Below are positions 19,385 through 27,501 of a DNA stretch of 64,000 bases, in pieces (position 1 is the first letter of the stretch; each line of letters starts with the position of its first letter). The stretch spans positions 1-64,000 of the forward strand of contig CAYXGW010000011.1 of the NCBI GenBank assembly GCA_964464595.1, in the 5' to 3' direction. Under the pieces are notes generated by a model. That model was given only the letters and a program-made list of their open reading frames with translations, made no database searches and was not told the DNA's origin. This DNA comes from JADFJB01 sp964464595. Lineage in GTDB: Bacteria > Zhuqueibacterota > JdFR-76 > DREG01. The translations under genes were made by a program, and so were the position numbers.

Positions 19385-19429
19385 AAAAAAAAAGCCTCTG
19401 AAACAAGCTAAATACTTGCTTCAGAGGCT
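19385..19429 (-). terminator. Intrinsic terminator of the ExbBD/AgmX operon
   Basis: A 15-bp stem (AGCCTCTGAAACAAG with CTTGCTTCAGAGGCT, one mismatch) and a 7-base loop lie 28 bases beyond the stop of the AgmX-like gene. On the minus strand the stem is followed by nine T residues, so this is a strong rho-independent terminator ending the operon that begins near 30.2 kb. Confidence 0.9.
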
Positions 19430-19456
19430 TGAATGTATGACGAATTAATTAGATAA

Positions 19457-20560
19457 TCAATAACCAAAGATGTAATCCTGGCGGAATACAGCATCCCCTT
19501 TTGCTGGATCAATTGCCCCAAAATCTCGCCAGGACTTCACTTTGGTTTTTATACATCTTTCGACAGACAGATCACCCAATGTTGACGCTAATATTTTAAT
19601 ACTTCCAACACTACCATTTGCTTTAATGATGAATCGAACGGACACTTTACCTTTCAGGCTCGGATTTTTTCTTATCGCTCTTTGGTAGCAATATTCTATT
19701 GCAGATGCATGAGAATTCACAACCTTCATCACTTCTTCCGGACTACGGCCGGCAGATTTCCCTTTTTCGGCTTCTACTTTCGATTTGGAAACGACTAATT
19801 CACTACTCTTCTTGCCAAATTTGGAACCACTCACTTTGGTCAAGGCACCCACATTGATGCCTCCGCCATGATCGGTAGCCCTGGAACCCTTTGCGCTTTT
19901 GTTTTTACCCGAAACAATTCCGGAACTTTTAATTCCGTCTAGTCCTGAAATCACAGCATCCAGATTGTTTGAGCTTCCATTTTCTACTTCGCCAAGTAAA
20001 TCTACTACAGCTTCGCCTTGTGCATTTTCACCACCACTGAGCAAAGCCAATAATCCCATACTACTGGCTTGTTGGGCAATATCAGCTGTGGACCTTGTAT
20101 TTGATTCCCGTCGTTCTCGGGCTGTGACCTCTACGGGAGGAGCAGTCTCAGTATTTGTTTCCTCACTCTGGGCAACTTCTCCTTCATTCTTAATCTCTTC
20201 AGGTTTCTCTTCTTCAGGCTTTTCATCAGGCGTTTGTACAACCGGCTTAGGGGGTTCCGGTTCGGGAATTTTATCATAAATAAAATTAGCATAGTGTTCC
20301 TGATATTTTTTGAGATCAACCATGTTAACTTCATAAGGTACGCTAGACACCCAATAAATTAAAATCGAATTGAAAAACAAACTCACTATAAATATGGATG
20401 CAAAGCGATGATCAAATTTATCAGTCAACCGTTTCTTATATTTTGACGGATCGATGACAAACTCGAAATCATCTCCATATTTTTTTGCTTTAGATGTTAC
20501 ATCTAAAATGTCTTGATCTTTGGTATTTTCTTCTTTTAATTGCATGCTTCTGGTATCCAT
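19457..20560 (-). CDS. AgmX/PglI-type (TonB-like) energy transducer
   Basis: The 367-residue protein has a single membrane helix (about 52-73), a Pro/Glu/Lys-rich periplasmic spacer (about 97-130), a Gly/Ser/Lys-rich middle and a C-terminal domain (about 275-367) with AIEYCYQRAIRKNPSLKGKVSVRF. The last is the AgmX/PglI-like fold related to TonB C-termini. Such proteins couple inner-membrane proton-driven motors (ExbB/ExbD) to envelope partners; in myxobacteria AgmX (GltJ) belongs to the gliding and focal-adhesion machinery. It ends the operon with two ExbD genes, ExbB and two TPR proteins. Cysteines in YCYQRA and ERCIKTK may form a disulfide. Confidence 0.82.
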   Translation of the reverse strand: MDTRSMQLKEENTKDQDILDVTSKAKKYGDDFEFVIDPSKYKKRLTDKFDHRFASIFIVSLFFNSILIYWVSSVPYEVNMVDLKKYQEHYANFIYDKIPEPEPPKPVVQTPDEKPEEEKPEEIKNEGEVAQSEETNTETAPPVEVTARERRESNTRSTADIAQQASSMGLLALLSGGENAQGEAVVDLLGEVENGSSNNLDAVISGLDGIKSSGIVSGKNKSAKGSRATDHGGGINVGALTKVSGSKFGKKSSELVVSKSKVEAEKGKSAGRSPEEVMKVVNSHASAIEYCYQRAIRKNPSLKGKVSVRFIIKANGSVGSIKILASTLGDLSVERCIKTKVKSWRDFGAIDPAKGDAVFRQDYIFGY

Positions 20561-20615
20561 TGATAATTTCAGTTTTTCTTAAACCATACACCTTGTCGTT
20601 TGACAAATGCTTATA

Positions 20616-21110
20616 CTAAGTCTCTTTTTGATATACAAGAAATCTCATGTTCGGGTATTTGGATCTACCACATGTTGCCATCACTTTAATGAGCGCTCTA
20701 TAAGGTAATTGTTTATCCCCTTGAATTGTAACTGAACCTGAAAACTTTTGGCCATACCTTTCTTGCATGCGTTCCGCTTCCTCGGCATACATCCTTAATT
20801 CTTTTTGAAGTTCCGGAATAATAATTTGTCTCGAAGACAGAAATTCCGACACCTTAACAACCGGCTTCTCATTCAGTACCAGCCATTCCTTTGAAATCGT
20901 TAACTCTAACGAAACCTTTGATATTTTTTCAACGTTTGAATTTGGCAACGTAAGATCGTCAGATGGGGTTATCATTTGGCCTTCGGCTGCATATACTTTT
21001 AATAGGAATAAAAGAATAATGGTAAACATGTCCATCATGGAATTCAAATTCAGTTTCATTTCACCCGGGCTTGTGCTATGTCTCTTAGATCTTGATGGAA
21101 TAAATGCCAT
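20616..21110 (-). CDS. ExbD/TolR-family protein, copy with the membrane aspartate
   Basis: This 164-residue protein has one N-terminal membrane helix and a periplasmic domain, the usual ExbD/TolR layout. The segment LNLNSMMDMFTIILLFLL aligns with the E. coli ExbD segment VTPFIDVMLVLLIIF, putting Asp27 at the protonatable position needed for proton-driven motion. It therefore probably supplies the working Asp of the motor, in contrast to its neighbour. GGAG lies 7 bases before the ATG. It follows the other exbD with a 37-base gap. Confidence 0.85.
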   Translation of the reverse strand: MAFIPSRSKRHSTSPGEMKLNLNSMMDMFTIILLFLLKVYAAEGQMITPSDDLTLPNSNVEKISKVSLELTISKEWLVLNEKPVVKVSEFLSSRQIIIPELQKELRMYAEEAERMQERYGQKFSGSVTIQGDKQLPYRALIKVMATCGRSKYPNMRFLVYQKET

Positions 21111-21147
21111 ACTTAATCTCCAATAATTACATTTGTTTCATATTTGT

Positions 21148-21678
21148 TTACAATACCGTTGCGCTTAAAGACACCGCCGGAAAGAGCGGTAAAATCTCTC
21201 TGTCCGATTTATACATCCGGGCAGCATCCATAGTACTTACTACAATTTGATAGTCAATATCCGGCTCTGCAACAATAATTATTCTGTCCAAATCTTTAAA
21301 AACTCCCGCAGCTTGTTTCTTGATTTTAACCAGGTTCTTTTTTAGCTCTTCATAATTATAGCCGCCATCCTGGGTTTTAGGAATGGTTGGCTCACCTCCT
21401 GCACTGGTTGCTATTGCAAAGCTGCTGGCAAGATAAAATCCTTTGTCAGTAATGGTAACTGACAGATCCAGTTTTTTATCTATTTCTTTCGGCCTATTTT
21501 GCATCTCACTAGCACTAATGGCCGGTGGAAGATTGATCTCAATCATTCCAAGTTTAATAAATTGCGCCGATGTTAAAAGCAGTGGAATTAATACCACCAT
21601 TAAGTTCATAATGGGTGTTAAATCCGGCTCTGTCTCAACTTTCGGCCGTCGACTACGTTGAGAAGGTCTAAAAGCCAT
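21148..21678 (-). CDS. ExbD/TolR-family protein, variant with Asn at the proton-carrying position
   Basis: The 176-residue protein has the ExbD layout: a short cytoplasmic tail, one helix (about 20-42) and a periplasmic domain. The conserved TPxxD of ExbD/TolR reads TPIMN here, so Asn25 replaces the critical Asp (codon AAC at 21604-21606). The next segment, VVLIPLLLTSAQF, is a proline-containing helix seen in some FCB and myxobacterial ExbD subfamilies. The protein probably partners the Asp-bearing ExbD encoded downstream. Its ATG overlaps the stop of exbB by one base (TAATG), indicating translational coupling. Confidence 0.85.
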   Translation of the reverse strand: MAFRPSQRSRRPKVETEPDLTPIMNLMVVLIPLLLTSAQFIKLGMIEINLPPAISASEMQNRPKEIDKKLDLSVTITDKGFYLASSFAIATSAGGEPTIPKTQDGGYNYEELKKNLVKIKKQAAGVFKDLDRIIIVAEPDIDYQIVVSTMDAARMYKSDREILPLFPAVSLSATVL

Positions 21679-22337
21679 TAGTTATTCCCGGTTATAAGGT
21701 TGATTAATTTTACGGAATGCTCATCAATCTCATCAATAATCTTCATAGTTTTACTGTGAACATAATTGTAAACCAGGATCGCTGGAATAGCTACGGACAG
21801 ACCAACCAGGGTTGTATTCATAGCTGTGGAAATACCGGCAGCAAGCAAGCGCGATTTTTCAGCTGCATCAATACCCGGAGCGGAGACTGAATTAAAGGCT
21901 AAAATGAGACCGTAGATGGTTCCCATTAACCCCACCAACGTGGCAACATTACCAATCATTGCAAGATAATTGGTTCTTTCTTGCAATTTAGGGATTGTCT
22001 CCAAAGTGCCTTCATCAACTGCGTTCTGAGCAGTTCTGAAATCTACCTGGCCTTTTTGCCCAAGTCTCGAAAGACATGTATATACAACATAAGGCAATGC
22101 TTTGCTTTTAACACTTGCAGCTAGGCCAAGGGCGTCTTTAAATTTACCCGCTGTTAATAATCCTCGAATATCCGTCATAAATTTAGCTGCATTGATATTT
22201 GCTCGAATAGCAATAAAATAAATTCTCTCTATCGAGACTGCGATCATAAATACAGCAGATATCAATAACAACCACATAAAAAACCATCCAGGGGCACCAA
22301 CTTTAAATCCCTGAAATATTTGCAATAGACTATTCAT
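21678..22337 (-). CDS. MotA/TolQ/ExbB proton channel family protein
   Basis: The 219-residue channel protein has three membrane helices (about 15-37, 125-150 and 165-190). The conserved GLMGTIYGLILAFNSV and LLAAGISTAMNTTLVGL segments line the proton path in TolQ/ExbB proteins. It should form the stator-like pentamer that drives the ExbD pair and, through the AgmX-like protein, an envelope partner. AGGAGG lies 6 bases before the ATG. The stop overlaps the exbD start. A 202-base spacer without visible signals separates it from the small exported protein gene upstream. Confidence 0.9.
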   Translation of the reverse strand: MNSLLQIFQGFKVGAPGWFFMWLLLISAVFMIAVSIERIYFIAIRANINAAKFMTDIRGLLTAGKFKDALGLAASVKSKALPYVVYTCLSRLGQKGQVDFRTAQNAVDEGTLETIPKLQERTNYLAMIGNVATLVGLMGTIYGLILAFNSVSAPGIDAAEKSRLLAAGISTAMNTTLVGLSVAIPAILVYNYVHSKTMKIIDEIDEHSVKLINLITGNN

Positions 22338-22539
22338 GTAGACCTCCTATTTCTGTCTTATTTTTTGCATTATAAGTTACCACCTGCCTTCTCTAATTAT
22401 CGGCAATCACTTCTTTTAATTTAACGATTAATTGACCTTTTATTTAACTAGCTAACTAGCTGATTATATTAAAATTATATATTAGTTATTGTTTTTTTAT
22501 CTAAAGGAATACCAAACATTCTTTTTAAAATTGCCCAAA

Positions 22540-22899
22540 CTATTTGCGTTCTTTTGCTAACAGTTTTTTTACATTCTCAATTTTTGTATATTTTCGCCTG
22601 TCCAAATGAAATCCATAAATTTCATCCGAAACCATCTTCAATTCCTGATCAAAATAACGAATAATATATTCCACATTCCCAAGTTGAGGTTCAAGGCGTG
22701 TTGGAAGTATCGAAACGCTGGGTTTCTCAATCTGGGCATCCAGGTGTAATTCATCAAGTTGAATTTCCTTAATATCCGAATCTGTTGATTGCTCAACAGT
22801 TTTTATGACAGCTTTATTTTGTTTTTTCTGGCTTTCCTGTGCAAACACCGAAACGGTCATTAGTAAAAAACAAACTGAAAATAGGGCGATGGTTCTCAT
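22540..22899 (-). CDS. Small exported protein of unknown function in the TPR/ExbBD operon
   Basis: The 119-residue product has a clear signal peptide (hydrophobic stretch ending VSVFAQ, residue 21). The short, charged mature region has acidic and Lys/Arg-rich stretches and ends in YGFHLDRRKYTKIENVKKLL. I recognise no family. Its place between the giant TPR gene (13-base gap) and exbB suggests a periplasmic accessory of the same machine. Confidence 0.7.
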   Translation of the reverse strand: MRTIALFSVCFLLMTVSVFAQESQKKQNKAVIKTVEQSTDSDIKEIQLDELHLDAQIEKPSVSILPTRLEPQLGNVEYIIRYFDQELKMVSDEIYGFHLDRRKYTKIENVKKLLAKERK

Positions 22900-22912
22900 T
22901 ACTTTTTACCTC

Positions 22913-25900
22913 TTATTTTTCCGGGACAAAATTTCGAATATAAATCTGTTCATCCATTGTGGCTATTTTACCTGCATCTAATTGTGTATTGCCCTTTTGC
23001 TGTTCTTCAAAAGCGGCAAGATTAAGGGTTTGTAATTCTATAATGGGTTGAACGCCATGGCCGCTACCGTCAGAGTCATCCAATTCTATGGCTATCAGAT
23101 TTTTGCCGGTTTTAAGAAAAGGCGATAAATCGGTTTCGAAGATATTGCCCCAACCAAGAGACTCATCTTGCTCTTCGAATACGCTAATCCCATTCACATA
23201 AACTTTTACATTGTCATCGGCATTTAACTTAAGTTTCGCAGATAAAGGTTTATCATCTAATTCAATCACTTTCCGCAAATAATAGAATTGTGGTGTTAAA
23301 GCTATTTGGGTAACTTGTGAAGAATCGGTTGCAGAAGAATCATATTCAGCTGGTTCTGGCAATCGAGACAGCAATATGGCTTCTCCGCCAGTGGTAAAAT
23401 CTTCCAAAACATCTGCAGGTTGCCAGGTTTCATCATTAAACTCAGGCACCATCCAGGTAGAGTCTTGGATTTCGGTGGCGTAAACCCAGGATTCATCAGG
23501 AGAAATCACAATGCCTTCTGTTGGCACTTCAAACTCAGCCGCATAGGTTTGCGGATTTAAATTCACCAGAAGTACTGCCAGCTTGTTTAAATTGGGAGAA
23601 TTAAAACCATATTCATTATTTAAAGCGTAGGTCTTCTCACCCAATTCAATGGCATTGTCATGCAAATAAGACTCTAAATCTGCAAATGTAAAAATTGCAT
23701 CTTCGTAAGCCATCTTCGGGGTCTGTTGATTTTGAACTGTAAATTTATCCTTCATCCTTGCTGCATGCTTAGAGGATTTCTCAAGTTTTGTGGATAATTG
23801 AACAGTCGTTTGAATCAAATCTGAAAATAAGGAATTAGCAATCGTATTGCCAAAGGGCTGTTGAATAACATTGTCAATGGATAGTTTGTAACTGGTATTC
23901 ATAGTTCCCGCGTAATTGTTGCCCAGCTCGATCAAATTCATCAAACTTCCCGCCAGATCCAACGTGTTCTCTTGTTCTTCTTCTGTACCGTTATTCATTA
24001 TATTTACATATTGATCATATTTTTCTTCATAGGTGGCGAAAGCGTCCAGGAAAAGCTTTTTATATTGACTTGTGAGAACAGTCATTACGTTAAAAAGACC
24101 GGTTCTGGACTTTGCTACCCAACTATTTTCTAACCCGAGTTGATCAGCTTCTTCCAGCCCTCGAATATATGCTTTAGTAACCTCCTGAACCACTGGGTAA
24201 ATAGCTTTGGCCAGAACCTGGTTGCGATATTCCAAAGAGGTCACTTCATCTAAGCCTGTGGGAATTGGCGCGGTCAATAAAAGTTCTATGGATCCTACGT
24301 TTAGCTCCGCCATATTAAAAAGCATATGTGAAACTTTTACTCCTGAAACCTTGATCCAACGACTGGCAACTTGCAGAGTACTGTCCTTTTTGATGGCACG
24401 TCCTGATTTTTGCTCTTCATCTTGCGGCTGATTTAAACTGTAGTTGTCTACGAGCTTTTGCAAAGCCAGGAAACCTAATTTATATGACTCGAAGGTTTTT
24501 TCATATAATTGCGCTGAAGTTTTATTTTGCTTCTTAAGATAAACTACCTTTTCCGTTTCATTCATGTCAGGTATTTCTTTTTCACTCCAGGTAACCGCAA
24601 AATCTTCATAGGCTTTTCCAATGTTGAAAGTGGCTTCGTACAAGCGGTTGGTTCCATAAGCAGCTACACGAGTATATTGATCCACTAATTTCCTCAGGAG
24701 ATCTTTCTTTTCTTTTTGTGCAGATTCTAAATTCGCAAGATTAAATTGAATACCATCGTAGTTCTTATAATGCTCTTCGGTTTGCAAGAACAACGCTTCG
24801 GCGGCATAAAAATCGTTGGTTTCCAAACTCTTGCTTTTTAATTCATCGTTCCGTTTTACGGCCAATTCAAATTCTTGCAAAGCACTGTCAACCTGGTTTC
24901 TTTTTAGATAATAATCACCACGTTTGAAATGTGTCTCCACACCCCTGGGAGAATCCGGAAAGCGTGAAGCAAATTCTCCATAAATGGAATTGGCATTTTC
25001 AAAATCATCTAACTTGAGATACAGACCTGCCAAATCGTAAAAAATATCTTCAGTATCCTCTGCATCCGGAAAACGGTCTACATAAGTTCGGTTAACACGA
25101 ATCGCATCACTCCAGGATGTTTGTTTGGTGTAGAAATAACTCGCATTATATAATGCATCCTTTGCCTTTTTCAGATCAGACTGGATCGATGAAAATTTTT
25201 CATATGTTGATGCCGCCAATGCAAAATCTTCAATTTCACCATAGTCAATGGCCAGGTTGTTAACGGCATCCAAATAATGATCAGAACTCTCAAAATTGTC
25301 GATTAGCTCTTTATATGCTTCAATTGCTTCGGGAAAGGCTTTTGCCAGATCGAATTGAACACCTGCCTGGAATATAGATTTATCGGCAAATTCGGCATCA
25401 GGAACTTCGGCGTATAGTTCCTTGAATCGTTGAGCTGCTTCTAAATGTTTGTTTTCACCAACCAATGCTTCTGCATTTAAGTAGATAGATTCAGCCAATC
25501 GAGTTTTTATTTTACTTCGTAGTTCCGGAGAAAGTCTTTCATCATTTTGAATTCTCTTTGCTATGATCTCCGCGTTGTTAAAATCTTTCTTGCCAAAATA
25601 ACTTTCCAGTACCGAGAACTGAGCCTGGGAAGCAAACGGACTATCCGAAAATCTTTGTGCCAACGTACTGAAATAGCGTAAAGATAAATCAAAACTTTTA
25701 TCATTATAGTATATTGTGCCAACGTTACGCAATACTTCGGCGGTTATTTCATCTTCCGGATAGTGCATAATGAAATTATTGTACGCCTCAATTAGCTTAT
25801 TCGATGAGGAAATTTGAATTGAAGGTTGGCTTTCATCTTGTCCGGAAGAATCAACCTGTACGGCTATTTGCAGTGTTTCTGATTCATCTTTAACTTTATC

Positions 25901-27460
25901 TTGCTCGGAGAATTCTCGCGCCAAAACAATCATATTTTCAGCAGCATTTCTCTTGTACTCATCAGACAAATAGTCGTTACAGATTCTTAAGTACTCTTGA
26001 TAAGCTTCTTCCTTACGGTTAAGCTTGGTATCCAAAATGAGAGCCATATTCCAATGAATTATATAGGCACTTGTGTCAAATTGAAAGGCGGTCAAATACT
26101 TGCTTGCTTCTTCAACAACCAATTGATAGTAACCAACATCCTTTTTTTGCTCGCCAAGGCTCATCAACAAATTAATGTTTTGCCGTTGTGCAACTTCTGC
26201 TTTTTGTGAAGCATTTTGTAAAACTTTAAGCTTTTTATATGGATCAATACTTAATTGTTGAACTTGATTTTGCCATTCGCTTTCAGGTCTATATACATCA
26301 AACAAGCGCTGCTGAGCTAAGAATACTTCGTCATCATCCTCAATACCTTTTGCACACAAAACAATTTTTTCTTGAATTTCGGGCGATTCAAGATAATAGG
26401 GATAGCGCTCAAGCAATGCCATGTAAACAAATTGAGCTTGAATATATTTTTCTTCATCCGCGCGATATATATCCCCCAATTTTTTAAGGACTTCAGCACC
26501 ATAACCGGGTCTACCCAGGGAGTCGAAATAGGCGAGCGCTTTATCCAACCCACCAAAATAGCGGAAACAAACTCCGATGTATTCCAATGCTTCATTTTTT
26601 AAAGTAGGATTAACGAAATTCTTAGATCCGGGTTCATGCTCATATGATTCAATATCTTGCACCAGAATCGTAAACGACTTAACTGCATCACTGTATTGTT
26701 CAATTAAATAGTAGGACCAACCAAGCTTATACAATGCTTCATTATATCTATGAGTATCACGATAGTTTAAGGCTTTGGTGTAGTATTCAATTGCCTTATC
26801 CAGATCACGATGAATCGGGCTGAAATTGAATTCACCAAGCCGTATCAATGCTTCCGGAGCGTACCGGCTACTCGAATATTGATCCGTTAACTGCACATAA
26901 TATGGGACAGCTTCTTCCGATTTGTAACTCTGCTCCAAGGCAAATGCATAATGGTAAAGAACGCCGTCCATAAGGTTGCTGTCAGGATATTTATCAAGGA
27001 TTATTTTATACATCTTAAGGGATGAGCTGTAATCCGGTTTTGGTTCTTCAGGGAGCTCTGTAATCTTTCCTTCTTCAAATTGTGTGAACACTTGTTCATA
27101 CTTTTCCATTTCTTTAAAAAATTCGTCCTTTGTTTTTCTGAAATAGAAATCTCCCATTCGGTACAAAATACGATCCATAAAATCATGATCCGGGTTTTTT
27201 GAAAAAAGCTTCTCACCATCCTGCAAGATTTTCTCTTGCAACAAGTTACTTTCTTGAATTGCATTTTGGATTTCGCCCTGGTAAAATTCACGAAATTTTA
27301 CCAACTCATCCATTGAAAAAACATTTAGAAGTGAATCAGCCGTGACTTCTAAAATAAGCTCTTCAAAATCGTCTTGGGCAATTAGTAGAACGGGAAGAAA
27401 CAGAGCTAATAATAGTGCCAAAAAGATCGTATTAAATTTCTTTTGAATAATTTGTGTCAT
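22913..27460 (-). CDS. Giant exported TPR protein of an energised envelope machine
   Basis: The 1515-residue protein has a signal peptide (ALLLALFLPVLLIAQ) and many degenerate tetratricopeptide repeats from about residue 130 to 860 (for example YNEALYKLGWSYYLIEQY and DALYNASYFYTKQTSW). Next comes an alpha-helical region with coiled-coil character to about 1290. The C-terminus (~1330-1480) is a beta-sandwich with LNADDNVKVYVNGISVFEE, resembling galactose-binding or jelly-roll folds. Such architecture suggests a periplasmic scaffold, as in the TPR proteins of myxobacterial Agl/Glt systems. ATG 27460 (GGTAGG upstream) was chosen over the frame's upper limit at 27493 because it puts the signal peptide at the N-terminus. 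The gene lies 41 bases after the other TPR gene. Confidence 0.82.
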   Translation of the reverse strand: MTQIIQKKFNTIFLALLLALFLPVLLIAQDDFEELILEVTADSLLNVFSMDELVKFREFYQGEIQNAIQESNLLQEKILQDGEKLFSKNPDHDFMDRILYRMGDFYFRKTKDEFFKEMEKYEQVFTQFEEGKITELPEEPKPDYSSSLKMYKIILDKYPDSNLMDGVLYHYAFALEQSYKSEEAVPYYVQLTDQYSSSRYAPEALIRLGEFNFSPIHRDLDKAIEYYTKALNYRDTHRYNEALYKLGWSYYLIEQYSDAVKSFTILVQDIESYEHEPGSKNFVNPTLKNEALEYIGVCFRYFGGLDKALAYFDSLGRPGYGAEVLKKLGDIYRADEEKYIQAQFVYMALLERYPYYLESPEIQEKIVLCAKGIEDDDEVFLAQQRLFDVYRPESEWQNQVQQLSIDPYKKLKVLQNASQKAEVAQRQNINLLMSLGEQKKDVGYYQLVVEEASKYLTAFQFDTSAYIIHWNMALILDTKLNRKEEAYQEYLRICNDYLSDEYKRNAAENMIVLAREFSEQDKVKDESETLQIAVQVDSSGQDESQPSIQISSSNKLIEAYNNFIMHYPEDEITAEVLRNVGTIYYNDKSFDLSLRYFSTLAQRFSDSPFASQAQFSVLESYFGKKDFNNAEIIAKRIQNDERLSPELRSKIKTRLAESIYLNAEALVGENKHLEAAQRFKELYAEVPDAEFADKSIFQAGVQFDLAKAFPEAIEAYKELIDNFESSDHYLDAVNNLAIDYGEIEDFALAASTYEKFSSIQSDLKKAKDALYNASYFYTKQTSWSDAIRVNRTYVDRFPDAEDTEDIFYDLAGLYLKLDDFENANSIYGEFASRFPDSPRGVETHFKRGDYYLKRNQVDSALQEFELAVKRNDELKSKSLETNDFYAAEALFLQTEEHYKNYDGIQFNLANLESAQKEKKDLLRKLVDQYTRVAAYGTNRLYEATFNIGKAYEDFAVTWSEKEIPDMNETEKVVYLKKQNKTSAQLYEKTFESYKLGFLALQKLVDNYSLNQPQDEEQKSGRAIKKDSTLQVASRWIKVSGVKVSHMLFNMAELNVGSIELLLTAPIPTGLDEVTSLEYRNQVLAKAIYPVVQEVTKAYIRGLEEADQLGLENSWVAKSRTGLFNVMTVLTSQYKKLFLDAFATYEEKYDQYVNIMNNGTEEEQENTLDLAGSLMNLIELGNNYAGTMNTSYKLSIDNVIQQPFGNTIANSLFSDLIQTTVQLSTKLEKSSKHAARMKDKFTVQNQQTPKMAYEDAIFTFADLESYLHDNAIELGEKTYALNNEYGFNSPNLNKLAVLLVNLNPQTYAAEFEVPTEGIVISPDESWVYATEIQDSTWMVPEFNDETWQPADVLEDFTTGGEAILLSRLPEPAEYDSSATDSSQVTQIALTPQFYYLRKVIELDDKPLSAKLKLNADDNVKVYVNGISVFEEQDESLGWGNIFETDLSPFLKTGKNLIAIELDDSDGSGHGVQPIIELQTLNLAAFEEQQKGNTQLDAGKIATMDEQIYIRNFVPEK

Positions 27461-27501
27461 AATCCTACCATTAATCTTTTTCAATATTACCAAACATATT
27501 G

